From positions 1-43,324 of the forward strand of contig JBAXQM010000023.1 in assembly GCA_037131735.1 (NCBI GenBank): DNA of 43,324 nt. Reading direction: 5' to 3'. The notes below the pieces were generated by a model. That model was not told the DNA's origin and made no database searches. It worked only from the letters and a program-made list of their open reading frames with translations. Positions 23,340 through 32,311 of this stretch are shown piece after piece (the first letter of the stretch is position 1; each line of letters starts with the position of its first letter). The translations under genes and the position numbers were made by a program. This DNA comes from CAIUPE01 sp037131735. Its GTDB lineage: Bacteria; Pseudomonadota; Alphaproteobacteria; Rhizobiales; Beijerinckiaceae.

Positions 23340-25850
23340 TTAAGCCCGCAGGCGGGCATTATCCGGGTCGAAGGGCGACTCGGCGACGATATGGGCCCGA
23401 TAGGATTTGCCCAAAATCGTGATGTCCATTTCCGTCCCGAGGGCTGAATGTTCGGGCGATACCATCGCGAGCGCCAAAGACTTACCCAATCGCCAGCCAT
23501 AACCGCCCGATGTGCACCGGCCGACAAGCTTACCACCCTTGTGGATCGACTCGGATCCGCGCGCGTCGACATCTTCAATGCCATTCACTTCAAGCGTGAC
23601 GAATGAATTGGCAAAGCCTTTTTGCTGCCACGCCACCAAAGCGTCACGACCGAGGAATTGACCCTTATTGGGATGCACGAAACGCTGTAGGCCGGATTCA
23701 AAGGCCGAATATTCAATCGACAATTCACGACCGACGAGACGATAGGACTTCTCGATCGCCATCGACATCATCGCGCGGATACCAAAGGGCTTAATGCCAA
23801 ATTTCGCGCCCGCCTTCATCAAGAGATCGAAGAGATAATTCTGCATTTCAATCGGGTGATGGAATTCATAGCCCAATTCACCGATGAAGTTCACGCGCAA
23901 CACATCGCAGTGCACGGCGCCGACGGAGATGCGTTGCCCTGTGAGCCAAGGGAACGCTGCATTCGACATATCTGTATCGGTCAAGGATTGCAGCACTTCA
24001 CGCGCTTGCGGGCCTGCGAGCACAAGCACGCCATAAGCGGTTGTGATCGGTGTAAAGCGCACGCTGCCATCTTTCGGCAGAAGCTTTTTCAACGTGTCAT
24101 GATCGTGGCGCTCAAGCGCACCGGCCGAGACGAGATAGAATGTATCAGGCGCGCTTTCATACAAGGTGAATTCTGCGCGTACTCCACCCTTTGTCGTCAG
24201 CAAATGGCAAAGCGCGATACGGCCACGTTGTTTCGGAATGCGATTAGCGAAAATTGAATCAAGCCACGCACGCGCACCGGGGCCGGACACGATGCATTTC
24301 GCAAAGGCCGACATGTCCTGCAGACCAACGCCATTGGTCACATTTTTCACTTCGTCGCCGACGAAGGGGAAATAATTCGAACGACGGAAGCTCCACTTTT
24401 CTTTCACTTTACCGTCATCCGCAGGCGGTGCGTGATTTTCGTTTGTGAGCACATCATCGACATTGAGTTCCGATGCCGGCACTTCATAGCCCGGAGGCGC
24501 AAACCAGTTCGGGCGCTCCCAGCCATAGACAGAACCGAACACGGCACCCAAGGCTTTCATGCGGTCATAGCAAGGTGTCTGACGCAAAGGCCGCGCCGCG
24601 ACGCGCTCTTCATCCGGATAATGCGGCGTAAAGACGTTTGCGTAAGCTTCTTCGTTCTTTTCACGGAGATAACCGCGACCTGCATAGGGTCCGAAACGGC
24701 GCGGATCGACGCCCATCAAATCAACCGTCGGCTCGCCATCAACAATCCATTCGGCGAGCTGCCAGCCTGCGCCACCGGCTGCGGTAACGCCGAAGCTATG
24801 GCCTTCATTCAACCAGACATTCGGCAGATCCCATGCGGGGCCGACAATCGGATTGCCATCAGGCGTGTAGGCGATGGCACCGTTGTAAACTTTCTTGATG
24901 CCGACTTCACCAAAAGCCGGAACGCGTTCAATCGCGGCTTCGATATGTGGCGCGAGACGATCAAGATCTTCCTGGAAGAGTTCGTATTCTGAATCCTTAT
25001 GCGGACCGTCGACATAGCAAACCGGTGCGCCTTTTTCATAAGGGCCGAGAATGAAGCCGCCGGCTTCTTCGCGCAGGTACCATGATGAATCAGCTTCACG
25101 CAGCACGCCCATTTCAGGCAGGCCTTTCGCATGACGTTCTTGCACAGACGGATGCGGCTCGGTGACGATATATTGATGCTCAACAGGAATAACCGGAATA
25201 TCGAGGCCGAGCATTTTGCCTGTTTGACGCGCGAAATTGCCCGACGCAGACACAATATGTTCGCAGGTGATATCGCCCTTATCCGTCTTTACAAGCCATT
25301 CGCCTGATGCCGTGCGCTCGATGCCGACAACAGTTGTGTTGCGATAAATTTCAGCACCGCGATTACGCGCGCCTTTCGCAAAAGCTTGGGTCAAATCGGC
25401 AGGCTGAATATAGCCATCATCCGGATGCTGGATCGCACCGAGCAGACCTTCTGTATTGCAGAGTGGCCAGATCTCTTTCACTTGCGCGGGTGTAAGCTTA
25501 TTCACTTTCACGCCGATGGTTTCTGCGACGCCCGCATAATACATGAACTCGTCCCAGCGCGTCTTTGTGCGCGCAAGACGAATATTCGAGACTTTCTTGA
25601 AGCCGACCGATTGTCCGGTTTCAGCTTCCAAGCTGCCATAGAGATTGACTGAGTATTTATGGAGCTGGCCGACCGAGTAAGACATGTTGAAAAGCGGCAA
25701 AAGGCCCGCAGCATGCCAGGTTGAGCCGGATGTCAATTCCTTGCGCTCAATGAGCACAACATCCGACCAGCCTTTTTTGGCCAAATGATAGAGCGTTCCG
25801 ACGCCAACCACGCCCCCGCCGATGACAACAACCCGTGCCGTGGATTTCAT
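23340..25850 (-). CDS. FAD-dependent dimethylglycine/sarcosine dehydrogenase-like enzyme with GcvT domain
   Basis: The 836-residue protein has an N-terminal DAO-type FAD domain (VVVIGGGVVGVG, residues 7-18), and His46 in GSTWHAAGL, the position that carries covalent FAD in dimethylglycine dehydrogenase. A C-terminal GcvT/aminomethyltransferase region (about 430-836) is the folate-binding part. Such enzymes oxidise N-methyl groups of dimethylglycine or sarcosine and trap the formaldehyde as methylene-THF. The ATG at 25850 has a perfect AAAGGAG site. As first gene of the corrinoid operon it would take dimethylglycine, the product of betaine demethylation, towards glycine. Whether it accepts one or both substrates cannot be decided. 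The 317 bases upstream are non-coding. Confidence 0.88.
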   Translation of the reverse strand: MKSTARVVVIGGGVVGVGTLYHLAKKGWSDVVLIERKELTSGSTWHAAGLLPLFNMSYSVGQLHKYSVNLYGSLEAETGQSVGFKKVSNIRLARTKTRWDEFMYYAGVAETIGVKVNKLTPAQVKEIWPLCNTEGLLGAIQHPDDGYIQPADLTQAFAKGARNRGAEIYRNTTVVGIERTASGEWLVKTDKGDITCEHIVSASGNFARQTGKMLGLDIPVIPVEHQYIVTEPHPSVQERHAKGLPEMGVLREADSSWYLREEAGGFILGPYEKGAPVCYVDGPHKDSEYELFQEDLDRLAPHIEAAIERVPAFGEVGIKKVYNGAIAYTPDGNPIVGPAWDLPNVWLNEGHSFGVTAAGGAGWQLAEWIVDGEPTVDLMGVDPRRFGPYAGRGYLREKNEEAYANVFTPHYPDEERVAARPLRQTPCYDRMKALGAVFGSVYGWERPNWFAPPGYEVPASELNVDDVLTNENHAPPADDGKVKEKWSFRRSNYFPFVGDEVKNVTNGVGLQDMSAFAKCIVSGPGARAWLDSIFANRIPKQRGRIALCHLLTTKGGVRAEFTLYESAPDTFYLVSAGALERHDHDTLKKLLPKDGSVRFTPITTAYGVLVLAGPQAREVLQSLTDTDMSNAAFPWLTGQRISVGAVHCDVLRVNFIGELGYEFHHPIEMQNYLFDLLMKAGAKFGIKPFGIRAMMSMAIEKSYRLVGRELSIEYSAFESGLQRFVHPNKGQFLGRDALVAWQQKGFANSFVTLEVNGIEDVDARGSESIHKGGKLVGRCTSGGYGWRLGKSLALAMVSPEHSALGTEMDITILGKSYRAHIVAESPFDPDNARLRA

Positions 25851-26167
25851 CGCAACCGCTCCTTTGATCGAACCCATCGCTGCCGACTTTAAACGCCGGA
25901 TTTTCACCTTGCACCTTTCCCCAAAGGCCTTTTCACGGCTAACGGCTTTTCGACGCCGGATGTCTCCTGCCCGTCAAGACTGCCCTTAATGCGTCATCGA
26001 GAACTCCGGTACGGGGTTAGCCTCATGGGTCTGATGAGAGTGTTTCACGTAAATGACGGCTTGCGACAAGAAATGGCGCGATTAAGGCAGTACCGTCGGT
26101 CCGTTCGCCCTATGTCATAAAGGCATGAGGCGATGCGGCGTGGGGCCGCTTACAGGCGGAGGATTTA
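25851..26167. promoter_or_regulatory. Divergent promoter region between FAD demethylase and MttB genes
   Basis: These 317 bases hold no gene I can support. They must carry the promoters of the minus-strand corrinoid operon and the plus-strand MttB gene. On the minus strand the motif ATCCGGCGT occurs twice (near 25893-25901 and 25962-25970), each followed by a short CGG/CCG hairpin, giving a tandem look. A TTGACG at about 25974 could be a -35 box. Next to the MttB ribosome site (GGAGG, 26158-26162) a GCGGC/GCCGC hairpin lies at 26135-26149. No regulator gene is adjacent. Confidence 0.5.
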
Positions 26168-27718
26168 ATGTCCAATCTGGCGCAAGATCAGCATTCAGAC
26201 AGTGGTCGTCGTGGCCGTGATGCCCGCCGCGCAGCGCGCGCGTCCCGCGGTGGCATGTCCATTCCGTACATCACCCGCCAGAGCCCGCTCGTCGAATTCC
26301 TTTCGGAAGAAGCGATGCAGATCATCGAGCACAATGCCGAGACGCTGCTCGAAGAAATCGGCATTGAATTCCGTGAATATCCAAACGCCCTGAAACTGTT
26401 GAAAGACGCAGGCTGCGATATCAAGGGTGAGCGCGTACGCTTCCCGCGTGGCTTGGCGAAGAAACTCATTTCAACCGTGCCGTCAGAATACACGCAGCAT
26501 GCGCGTAACCCTGCACGCAGCGTGCAGATCGGCGGCAAGAATACCGTATTCGCGCCCGTCTATGGTTCGCCTTTCGTGCATGATCTCGACAATGGCCGCC
26601 GCTACGGCACGATCGAAGATTTCCAGAATTTTGTGAAACTCGCTTATATGTCGCCGCATATGCATCATTCGGGCGGCACCGTGTGCGAGCCTGTCGATCT
26701 GCCGGTCAACAAGCGCCATCTCGAAATGGTCTATGCGCATATGCGTTATTCGGACAAAGCCTATATGGGCTCAGTTACGCACCCGGATCGCGCTCAGGAT
26801 ACCGTCAATCTTGCAAAGATCCTGTTCGGTGAAGAATTCATCGATCAGAACACGGTTCTCACCAGCCTCATCAACGCCAATTCGCCGATGGTCTGGGATA
26901 ATACGATGCTCGGCGCAGCAGAAGTTTATGCACGCAACAATCAGGCTTGCATCATCACGCCCTTCATTCTCTCAGGCGCGATGAGTCCTGTGACGATTGC
27001 AGGCACTTTGACACAAGTGCTCGCAGAAGTGTGGGCGGGCACATCTTTCGTGCAGCTCGTGCGCCCCGGTGCGCCCGTGATTTTCGGCACGTTCGTCTCA
27101 ACACTTTCGATGCAATCAGGCGCGCCGACTTTCGGCACGCCGGAAGGCTCGCTCGCGATCTTCGGTGCGGCACAACTCGCGCGCCGCATGAAAATGCCGT
27201 TCCGCACGGGTGGCTCACTCTGCGCCTCAAAATTACCCGATGCACAAGCGGCTTATGAAAGTGCGAATACGTTGATGCCGACTCTGCTCGCCGGAACAAA
27301 CTTCGTTCTTCATGCTGCGGGTTGGATGGAAGGTGGCCTCGCCTCCTCTTATGAAAAATTCATCATGGATTGCGACCAGCTCGGTGCGATGCATGTGCTC
27401 GCCAAGGGCATCGATATGAGCGAGAATGGTCAGGCGATGGATGCGTTCCGCGAAGTGCCTCCCGGCGGCCATTTCTTAGGCTCGGCCCATACGCAGGCAA
27501 ATTTCGAAACCGCCTTCTATCGCTCAAGCATCTCGGACAATAATTCTTTCGAACAATGGGATGCGGAAGGCCGCAAAGACGCGTCACAACGGGCGAATGC
27601 GACCTTCAAGCGTATGCTGAGCGAATATGAAGCGCCGGCCATCGATCAGGGCGTAGATGAAGCGCTGCGCGACTATATCGAGCGCAAAAAGGCCTCGATG
27701 CCCGACGCGACCTACTAA
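26168..27718 (+). CDS. MttB-family (non-pyrrolysine) quaternary amine methyltransferase, paralog 1
   Basis: The 516-residue protein is of the trimethylamine methyltransferase (MttB) superfamily: LSEEAMQIIEHNAETLLEEIG near the N-terminus, HHSGGTVCEPVDLPVNKRH mid-protein and ASKLPDAQAAYESAN in the C-terminal third. The reading frame has no in-frame amber codon, so it is a non-pyrrolysine member; characterised ones include MtgB (glycine betaine) and MtpB (proline betaine), which methylate Co(I) corrinoid. Its position divergent from the dimethylglycine dehydrogenase-like and corrinoid genes suggests glycine betaine as substrate. Residues 10-30 form an Arg/Gly-rich extension absent, as far as I recall, from anaerobic homologs. 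It ends with TAA. Confidence 0.92.
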   Translation: MSNLAQDQHSDSGRRGRDARRAARASRGGMSIPYITRQSPLVEFLSEEAMQIIEHNAETLLEEIGIEFREYPNALKLLKDAGCDIKGERVRFPRGLAKKLISTVPSEYTQHARNPARSVQIGGKNTVFAPVYGSPFVHDLDNGRRYGTIEDFQNFVKLAYMSPHMHHSGGTVCEPVDLPVNKRHLEMVYAHMRYSDKAYMGSVTHPDRAQDTVNLAKILFGEEFIDQNTVLTSLINANSPMVWDNTMLGAAEVYARNNQACIITPFILSGAMSPVTIAGTLTQVLAEVWAGTSFVQLVRPGAPVIFGTFVSTLSMQSGAPTFGTPEGSLAIFGAAQLARRMKMPFRTGGSLCASKLPDAQAAYESANTLMPTLLAGTNFVLHAAGWMEGGLASSYEKFIMDCDQLGAMHVLAKGIDMSENGQAMDAFREVPPGGHFLGSAHTQANFETAFYRSSISDNNSFEQWDAEGRKDASQRANATFKRMLSEYEAPAIDQGVDEALRDYIERKKASMPDATY

Positions 27719-27870
27719 ATCCTCCGAAAAGCGGTGGATAAGTCCGAAAACCCGCTCGGCTTAGCTCCTCACATCAGGTTTTGAGGACAAGATACTGAAT
27801 CGTCGCACGGATTCGCCCGCAAGCGGTTCCAGCGTGTTTCGCATCGGCATTGCACTCGGGGTTCCTCCGC

Positions 27871-28164
27871 ATGGCCAAGGCCATATCTCCCGCTATCACT
27901 CAAGCGCTGGCGCAGTTGCGTCAGGCTGTGACGACGCTTGAGAGCGTGGTTGCGCGGCGTGCAGAAGATGACCGCACGCTTGATCTGATGAAAAAAGAAC
28001 TCGCTTTGATGCAGGACGAGCGTGCGAAACTGGCAAATGATCTTGATGGGGCGCTCGCAAAAGCGACGCGGCTTGATGCGGTAACGGGTGAATTGGCACG
28101 TCGTGTTGATCGCGCAACAAGCGCCGTGCGTGAAGTTCTCTCTGATCTCACACCAAGGAGCTGA
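27871..28164 (+). CDS. DUF4164-like coiled-coil protein upstream of zapA
   Basis: This 97-residue protein is almost entirely helical with heptad-like Leu/Ala spacing (coiled coil from about residue 10 to 85) and no cysteine or membrane segment. Small proteins of this kind (DUF4164) sit directly upstream of zapA in many Rhizobiales. The ATG at 27871 is preferred to an upstream TTG at 27850. It ends six bases before the zapA start, so both are made from one message, and a role in Z-ring assembly is a reasonable guess. The 152 bases upstream hold an imperfect AGCGG/CCGCT hairpin after the MttB gene and probably the zapA promoter. Confidence 0.72.
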   Translation: MAKAISPAITQALAQLRQAVTTLESVVARRAEDDRTLDLMKKELALMQDERAKLANDLDGALAKATRLDAVTGELARRVDRATSAVREVLSDLTPRS

Positions 28165-28170
28165 CGGACA

Positions 28171-28536
28171 ATGGGGCAAGTCACCGTCAGCGTTGCCGAT
28201 AAAACCTACCGCATTGCGTGCAATGACGGGCAGGAAGCGCATCTGATTAAATTAGCCGCTGAACTCGACCGCAAGATCAATGAGATGCGCGATTCATTCG
28301 GCGAGATTGGCGATAGCCGCCTCACTGTGATGGCCGCGATCACTTTTATGGATGATCGCGAAGAAATGAAGAACCGTATCGCGGCGCTTGAAAATGAAAT
28401 GGCCTTCATCAAAGAAACGCGCGCGACGATGGATATGGCGACCAATAAAACCGAAGCGGAAGTCGCAACCGCAATTGCGAGTGCTGCAAGCCGGATTGAA
28501 GAAATAGCGAAACGTCTCTCAGGCCTCGACGGCTAA
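28171..28536 (+). CDS. zapA: Cell division protein ZapA
   Basis: ZapA is a small cytoplasmic protein that bundles FtsZ filaments at the division site. The 121-residue protein has the ZapA N-terminal globular domain (VTVSVADKTYRIACNDGQE, then HLIKLAAELDRKINEMR) and a long C-terminal helix that forms the antiparallel coiled coil (about 65-118). The ribosome site AAGGAG lies just before the ATG. It converges on the acyl-CoA synthetase gene, only seven bases away, so the 6S RNA gene often found after zapA in this class is not here. Confidence 0.92.
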   Translation: MGQVTVSVADKTYRIACNDGQEAHLIKLAAELDRKINEMRDSFGEIGDSRLTVMAAITFMDDREEMKNRIAALENEMAFIKETRATMDMATNKTEAEVATAIASAASRIEEIAKRLSGLDG

Positions 28537-28543
28537 ACGCCGC

Positions 28544-30172
28544 TCACGCGTCTTTCACGCGATCCCGCAAGACGAATTTCTGAATCTTGCCTGTCGATGT
28601 TTTGGGAAGCTCCGTAAACACAATATGGCGCGGGCATTTGAAGGCTGCGAGATGCGTGCGGCACCAGGCAATTAACTCATCCGCTGTTGCCGTTTTGCCG
28701 GGCTTCAATTCAACAAAGGCGCAGGGCGTCTCGCCCCATTTCTCATCAGGCTTTGCGACAACCGCTGCTGCTTGCACAGCGGGATGTTTGAAGAGCGCAT
28801 CTTCAACTTCAATCGAGGAGATGTTCTCGCCGCCGGAAATGATGATGTCCTTTGATCGGTCTTTCAATTGAATATAGCCGTCCGCATGACGCACGCCGAG
28901 ATCGCCGGAGTGGAGATAGCCGCCGCGAAACGCGTCTTCGGTTGCGGTTTTGTTTTTGAGATAGCCCTTCATCACGACATTGCCGGCAAACATCACTTCG
29001 CCCATCATTTCGCCATTGCGCTCGACCGGCTTCATGGTTTCGGGATCCATCACATCGAGATCCTCAAGCGCGCCATAACGCACGCCTTGGCGCGCTTTTT
29101 TCGTGGCTTGCGCAACAGGCTCGAGATCATCCCATGACTCGTGCCAATCATTCACAACAGCAGGGCCATAGGTTTCTGTGAGCCCATAAAGATGCGTGAC
29201 ATTGAACCCTGCGGCTTTCATACCCGCGAGCACCGCTTCGGGTGGCGGCGCGGCGGCCGTGAAAAATTCAACGACATGCGGTAGAGGCCTTTTTTCTTCA
29301 TCAGGCGCGTTCAGCAAAGTCGACATCACAATCGGCGCGCCGCAGAGATGCGTGACCTTATGCGTGGCAATCGCCTCATACATGAGCTTCGCGCGCACTT
29401 GTCGCAAACACACATGCGTGCCGACGGCAACCGAAATCGACCAGGGGAAGCACCAACCATTGCAATGAAACATTGGCAGGGTCCACAAATAAACCGGATG
29501 TTTCGCCATGCCACAGGTAAGCACATTGCCTTGCGCCAAAAGATGCGCACCACGATGGTGGTAGACAACGCCTTTCGGATTGCCTGTTGTGCCTGACGTA
29601 TAATTCAGCGAGATCGCATCCCACTCATCGCCCGGTGCGGCGCGATGATAATCAGCGGATTCATGCGCAATAAACTCTTCATATTCCAACGCGCCGATGC
29701 GCTCGCCCTCGCCCTGATATTCGGGATCGTCATAATCGATCACCAAAGGTTTGACCTTGCAGGTTTCAAGTGCCGCTTTCATGAGCTTTGAAAATTCGCG
29801 ATCGACAATCACAACTTTCGCTTCACCATGATCGAGCGAGAAGGAAATGATCGCAGCATCAAGACGCGTGTTGAGTGTGTTCAAAACACCGCCCGTCATC
29901 GGCACGCCGTAATGGCATTCGAGCATGGCAGGCGTATTGGCGAGGAGCACCGCCACCGTATCACCGCGCCCGATGCCGCGCTTTGCCAGTGCTGAAGCGA
30001 GTTTTCTCGAGCGCTCGTGAAATGCGCGATAGGTCCGCCGCAAGGTGCCATGAATAATCGCGACATGATCCGGATAGACATCCGCCGCCCGTTCCAAAAA
30101 GGTCAAAGGCGTCAAGGGCCGATAATTTGCGGGGTTTTTCGGCAGATCGAGATCATAAATGGCGGATGGCAT
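28544..30172 (-). CDS. Acyl-CoA synthetase (AMP-binding, medium-chain / DmdB-like)
   Basis: This 542-residue ANL-superfamily enzyme activates a carboxylic acid to its CoA thioester with ATP. Motifs are intact: YTSGTTGNPKGVVYHHRG (191-208), GLTETYGP, a YLHSGDLG motif and the C-terminal KTSTGKIQKF with the catalytic lysine. The opening segment (LPKNPANYRPLTPLTFLERA) is typical of the group that includes medium-chain and methylthiopropionate (DmdB) ligases. It is the last gene of the operon starting with the choline dehydrogenase-like gene, 84 bases after the StcD-like gene. A carnitine or butyrobetaine precursor could be its substrate, but the sequence alone does not show this. Confidence 0.88.
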   Translation of the reverse strand: MPSAIYDLDLPKNPANYRPLTPLTFLERAADVYPDHVAIIHGTLRRTYRAFHERSRKLASALAKRGIGRGDTVAVLLANTPAMLECHYGVPMTGGVLNTLNTRLDAAIISFSLDHGEAKVVIVDREFSKLMKAALETCKVKPLVIDYDDPEYQGEGERIGALEYEEFIAHESADYHRAAPGDEWDAISLNYTSGTTGNPKGVVYHHRGAHLLAQGNVLTCGMAKHPVYLWTLPMFHCNGWCFPWSISVAVGTHVCLRQVRAKLMYEAIATHKVTHLCGAPIVMSTLLNAPDEEKRPLPHVVEFFTAAAPPPEAVLAGMKAAGFNVTHLYGLTETYGPAVVNDWHESWDDLEPVAQATKKARQGVRYGALEDLDVMDPETMKPVERNGEMMGEVMFAGNVVMKGYLKNKTATEDAFRGGYLHSGDLGVRHADGYIQLKDRSKDIIISGGENISSIEVEDALFKHPAVQAAAVVAKPDEKWGETPCAFVELKPGKTATADELIAWCRTHLAAFKCPRHIVFTELPKTSTGKIQKFVLRDRVKDA

Positions 30173-30256
30173 GGGAGCTCCCTCAGTCGCTCTCCTTTAC
30201 TAACGCCCCTCTCCTCCGGATTCAATCATATGGCGCCTGCGCCTTTCGGCGAAGCG

Positions 30257-32296
30257 TTAGGCCGATTTCATCAAGCGCAGCGCATCAAAAATTGCCGCAT
30301 GGATATTGCGTGAGGCCACCGCATCACCAATGCGATAAAGTGAGAAAGAGCCTTCGGGATTTCTGACAAGTGTTTGCGCTTCGCCTTTGGCAAAGGCCTT
30401 ATAATCGACTTCGCCCAAATTGCGCGAGAGCGGCTTCAACGCAAAATACAAATCCTCATTCGGCAGTGTGCCTTGCTCGACCACAATCTGATCGGCACGA
30501 CGCTCTTCGCGCGAGCGGTCATAATCATTGTAGAAGGTTGCGACCAAGCCATTACCCTCGCGGCGCACGCTTTCAAGCCGCAGATTCAAACTGATCTGCG
30601 CTTTGGCTTTGTGAAGGGCTTTGAAATAGACAGGGTAATTCGTACCGCCGACATCGGGCGCCAAAGCACGCTCGGGCGTGACGAGATCAAGTTTCACGCC
30701 CGCTTCACACAAAAACTCGGCCGCGGTGAAGCCCGGGTGATTGCCATTGTCATCATAAAGCAACACGTGATCAGCAGGCTTGGCCGCACCTGACAAAACA
30801 TCCCATGTTGTTGTCACAAGCTCTTCGCCGCTTTTAAGGAATGACGTGTTCGGCACACCGCCTGTGGCAATAACAACCATGTCGGGGTCAAGCGCAACAA
30901 CATCATCCGCTTCGGCGTAAGTATTGAATTTGAACTCTGCGCCATCGCGCGTCGCTTCACTCATACGCCAAGCGGCAATCCCTAAAATTTCACGACGGCG
31001 TTTCAAACCCGCAGCAATAAGCAACTGACCACCGGGTCTATCGCCTGCCTCTAACACTGTCACTTTATGGCCGCGCGCAGCCGCAACACGCGCGGCTTCC
31101 AATCCGGCGGGACCCGCACCGATGATCACAACATGTTTGGGCTCAACCGCACGGTCTGAGATGACATGCGGCATGAAGGATTCACGTCCCGTTGCCGCAT
31201 TGTGAATACACAGCGCCTCGCCGCCAAAATAAATGCGATCGATGCAATAACCCATACCGACACAAGGACGGATCTCATGCTCGCGACCTTCCGCTACTTT
31301 GCGTGCAATATGCGGATCGGCCATGTGCGCACGCGTCATACCGACGAGATCAAGCTTGCCGGATGCCACTGCATGACGCGCGGTCGCAACATCCTGAATG
31401 CGTGCGGCATGAAATACCGGAAATTTCGTTGCCTCTTTCACCTCGCCCGCAAAATCGAGATGCGGCGCGGAGCGCGCACCCATGCCGGGAATGACCGAAG
31501 AGAGCGCTTCATCCGTATCGATGTGGCCCTTAATGATGTTCAAGAAATCAATCTGACCGGTGCCAACCATTTTCTTGGCGATCGCCAGACCGTCTTCACG
31601 CGACAGGCCGATATCCCAATCTTCATCAACGACAAGACGAGAGCCGACAATAAAATCGGGGCCCACGCGCTTGCGTACCGCATCAATCACCTGCAAGGCA
31701 AAGCGTAAACGGTTATCAAGTGCGCCGCCATAGTCATCATCTCGACGATTGGTGACAGGCGACCAGAATTGATCGACAAGATGGCCATACATTTCAAACT
31801 CAATGCCATCCATACCGCCTGCTTTGCAGCGCTCGGCGGCGTCGGCATAATCATTCAGAATGCGCGCAATGTCCCAATCTTCAATGATTTTTGGCATTGA
31901 GCGATGCGCCTGCTCGCGCACCATGGAGGGCGCAAGAACCGGCAACCAATCCTTTTTGTTGTAACTCGTACGACGGCCAAGATGGGTGATTTGAATCATC
32001 ACCGCCGCGCCATGTTCATGCACGCTGTCGGTGAGCCCTTTGAGATGGGGCACAACTTCATCTCGGAACAATTCGATATTGCCGAACGCTTGCGGCGAAT
32101 CCGCAGATACAACCGACGAACCGCCGATCATCGTCAACCCGATACCGCCTTTGGCCTTCTCGGTGTGATAGAGCCGATAGCGCTCTTTCGGAAACCCGTC
32201 ATCGGTATAGGCCGGTTCATGCGCGGTCGACATGAACCGGTTGCGTAGTGCCAGATGCTTGAGCGTGAAGGGTTGAAGCAGCGGATCATTCGACAT
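30257..32296 (-). CDS. StcD-like N-methylproline demethylase (Old Yellow Enzyme / TMADH family)
   Basis: The 679-residue protein has an FMN TIM-barrel of the Old Yellow Enzyme type (residues 1 to about 350), a cysteine motif (PCVGMGYC then ALCIHN) and C-terminal FAD/NAD domains (VVIIGAGPAGLEAARVAAARG). This is the layout of trimethylamine dehydrogenase and dienoyl-CoA reductase; the sequence closely recalls StcD, the proposed N-methylproline demethylase of stachydrine catabolism in Sinorhizobium. Only three cysteines are present where the relatives use four for the [4Fe-4S] cluster. It starts 15 bases after the second MttB gene, which suggests that the MttB enzyme makes N-methylproline from proline betaine and this enzyme removes the second methyl. 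Confidence 0.85.
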   Translation of the reverse strand: MSNDPLLQPFTLKHLALRNRFMSTAHEPAYTDDGFPKERYRLYHTEKAKGGIGLTMIGGSSVVSADSPQAFGNIELFRDEVVPHLKGLTDSVHEHGAAVMIQITHLGRRTSYNKKDWLPVLAPSMVREQAHRSMPKIIEDWDIARILNDYADAAERCKAGGMDGIEFEMYGHLVDQFWSPVTNRRDDDYGGALDNRLRFALQVIDAVRKRVGPDFIVGSRLVVDEDWDIGLSREDGLAIAKKMVGTGQIDFLNIIKGHIDTDEALSSVIPGMGARSAPHLDFAGEVKEATKFPVFHAARIQDVATARHAVASGKLDLVGMTRAHMADPHIARKVAEGREHEIRPCVGMGYCIDRIYFGGEALCIHNAATGRESFMPHVISDRAVEPKHVVIIGAGPAGLEAARVAAARGHKVTVLEAGDRPGGQLLIAAGLKRRREILGIAAWRMSEATRDGAEFKFNTYAEADDVVALDPDMVVIATGGVPNTSFLKSGEELVTTTWDVLSGAAKPADHVLLYDDNGNHPGFTAAEFLCEAGVKLDLVTPERALAPDVGGTNYPVYFKALHKAKAQISLNLRLESVRREGNGLVATFYNDYDRSREERRADQIVVEQGTLPNEDLYFALKPLSRNLGEVDYKAFAKGEAQTLVRNPEGSFSLYRIGDAVASRNIHAAIFDALRLMKSA

Positions 32297-32311
32297 CGTC
32301 AGCGTAAACTC

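Noticed and set aside
25880..25985. Possible cobalamin riboswitch upstream of the FAD demethylase (GGTGAAAATCCGG-like and GGCAGGAGAC-like pieces on the minus strand).
   Set aside because: The B12-box-like piece lies 5' of the other motif, the reverse of a true cobalamin riboswitch, and the central core is missing.
28537..28543. 6S RNA gene downstream of zapA.
   Set aside because: Only seven bases separate zapA from the convergent acyl-CoA synthetase gene.
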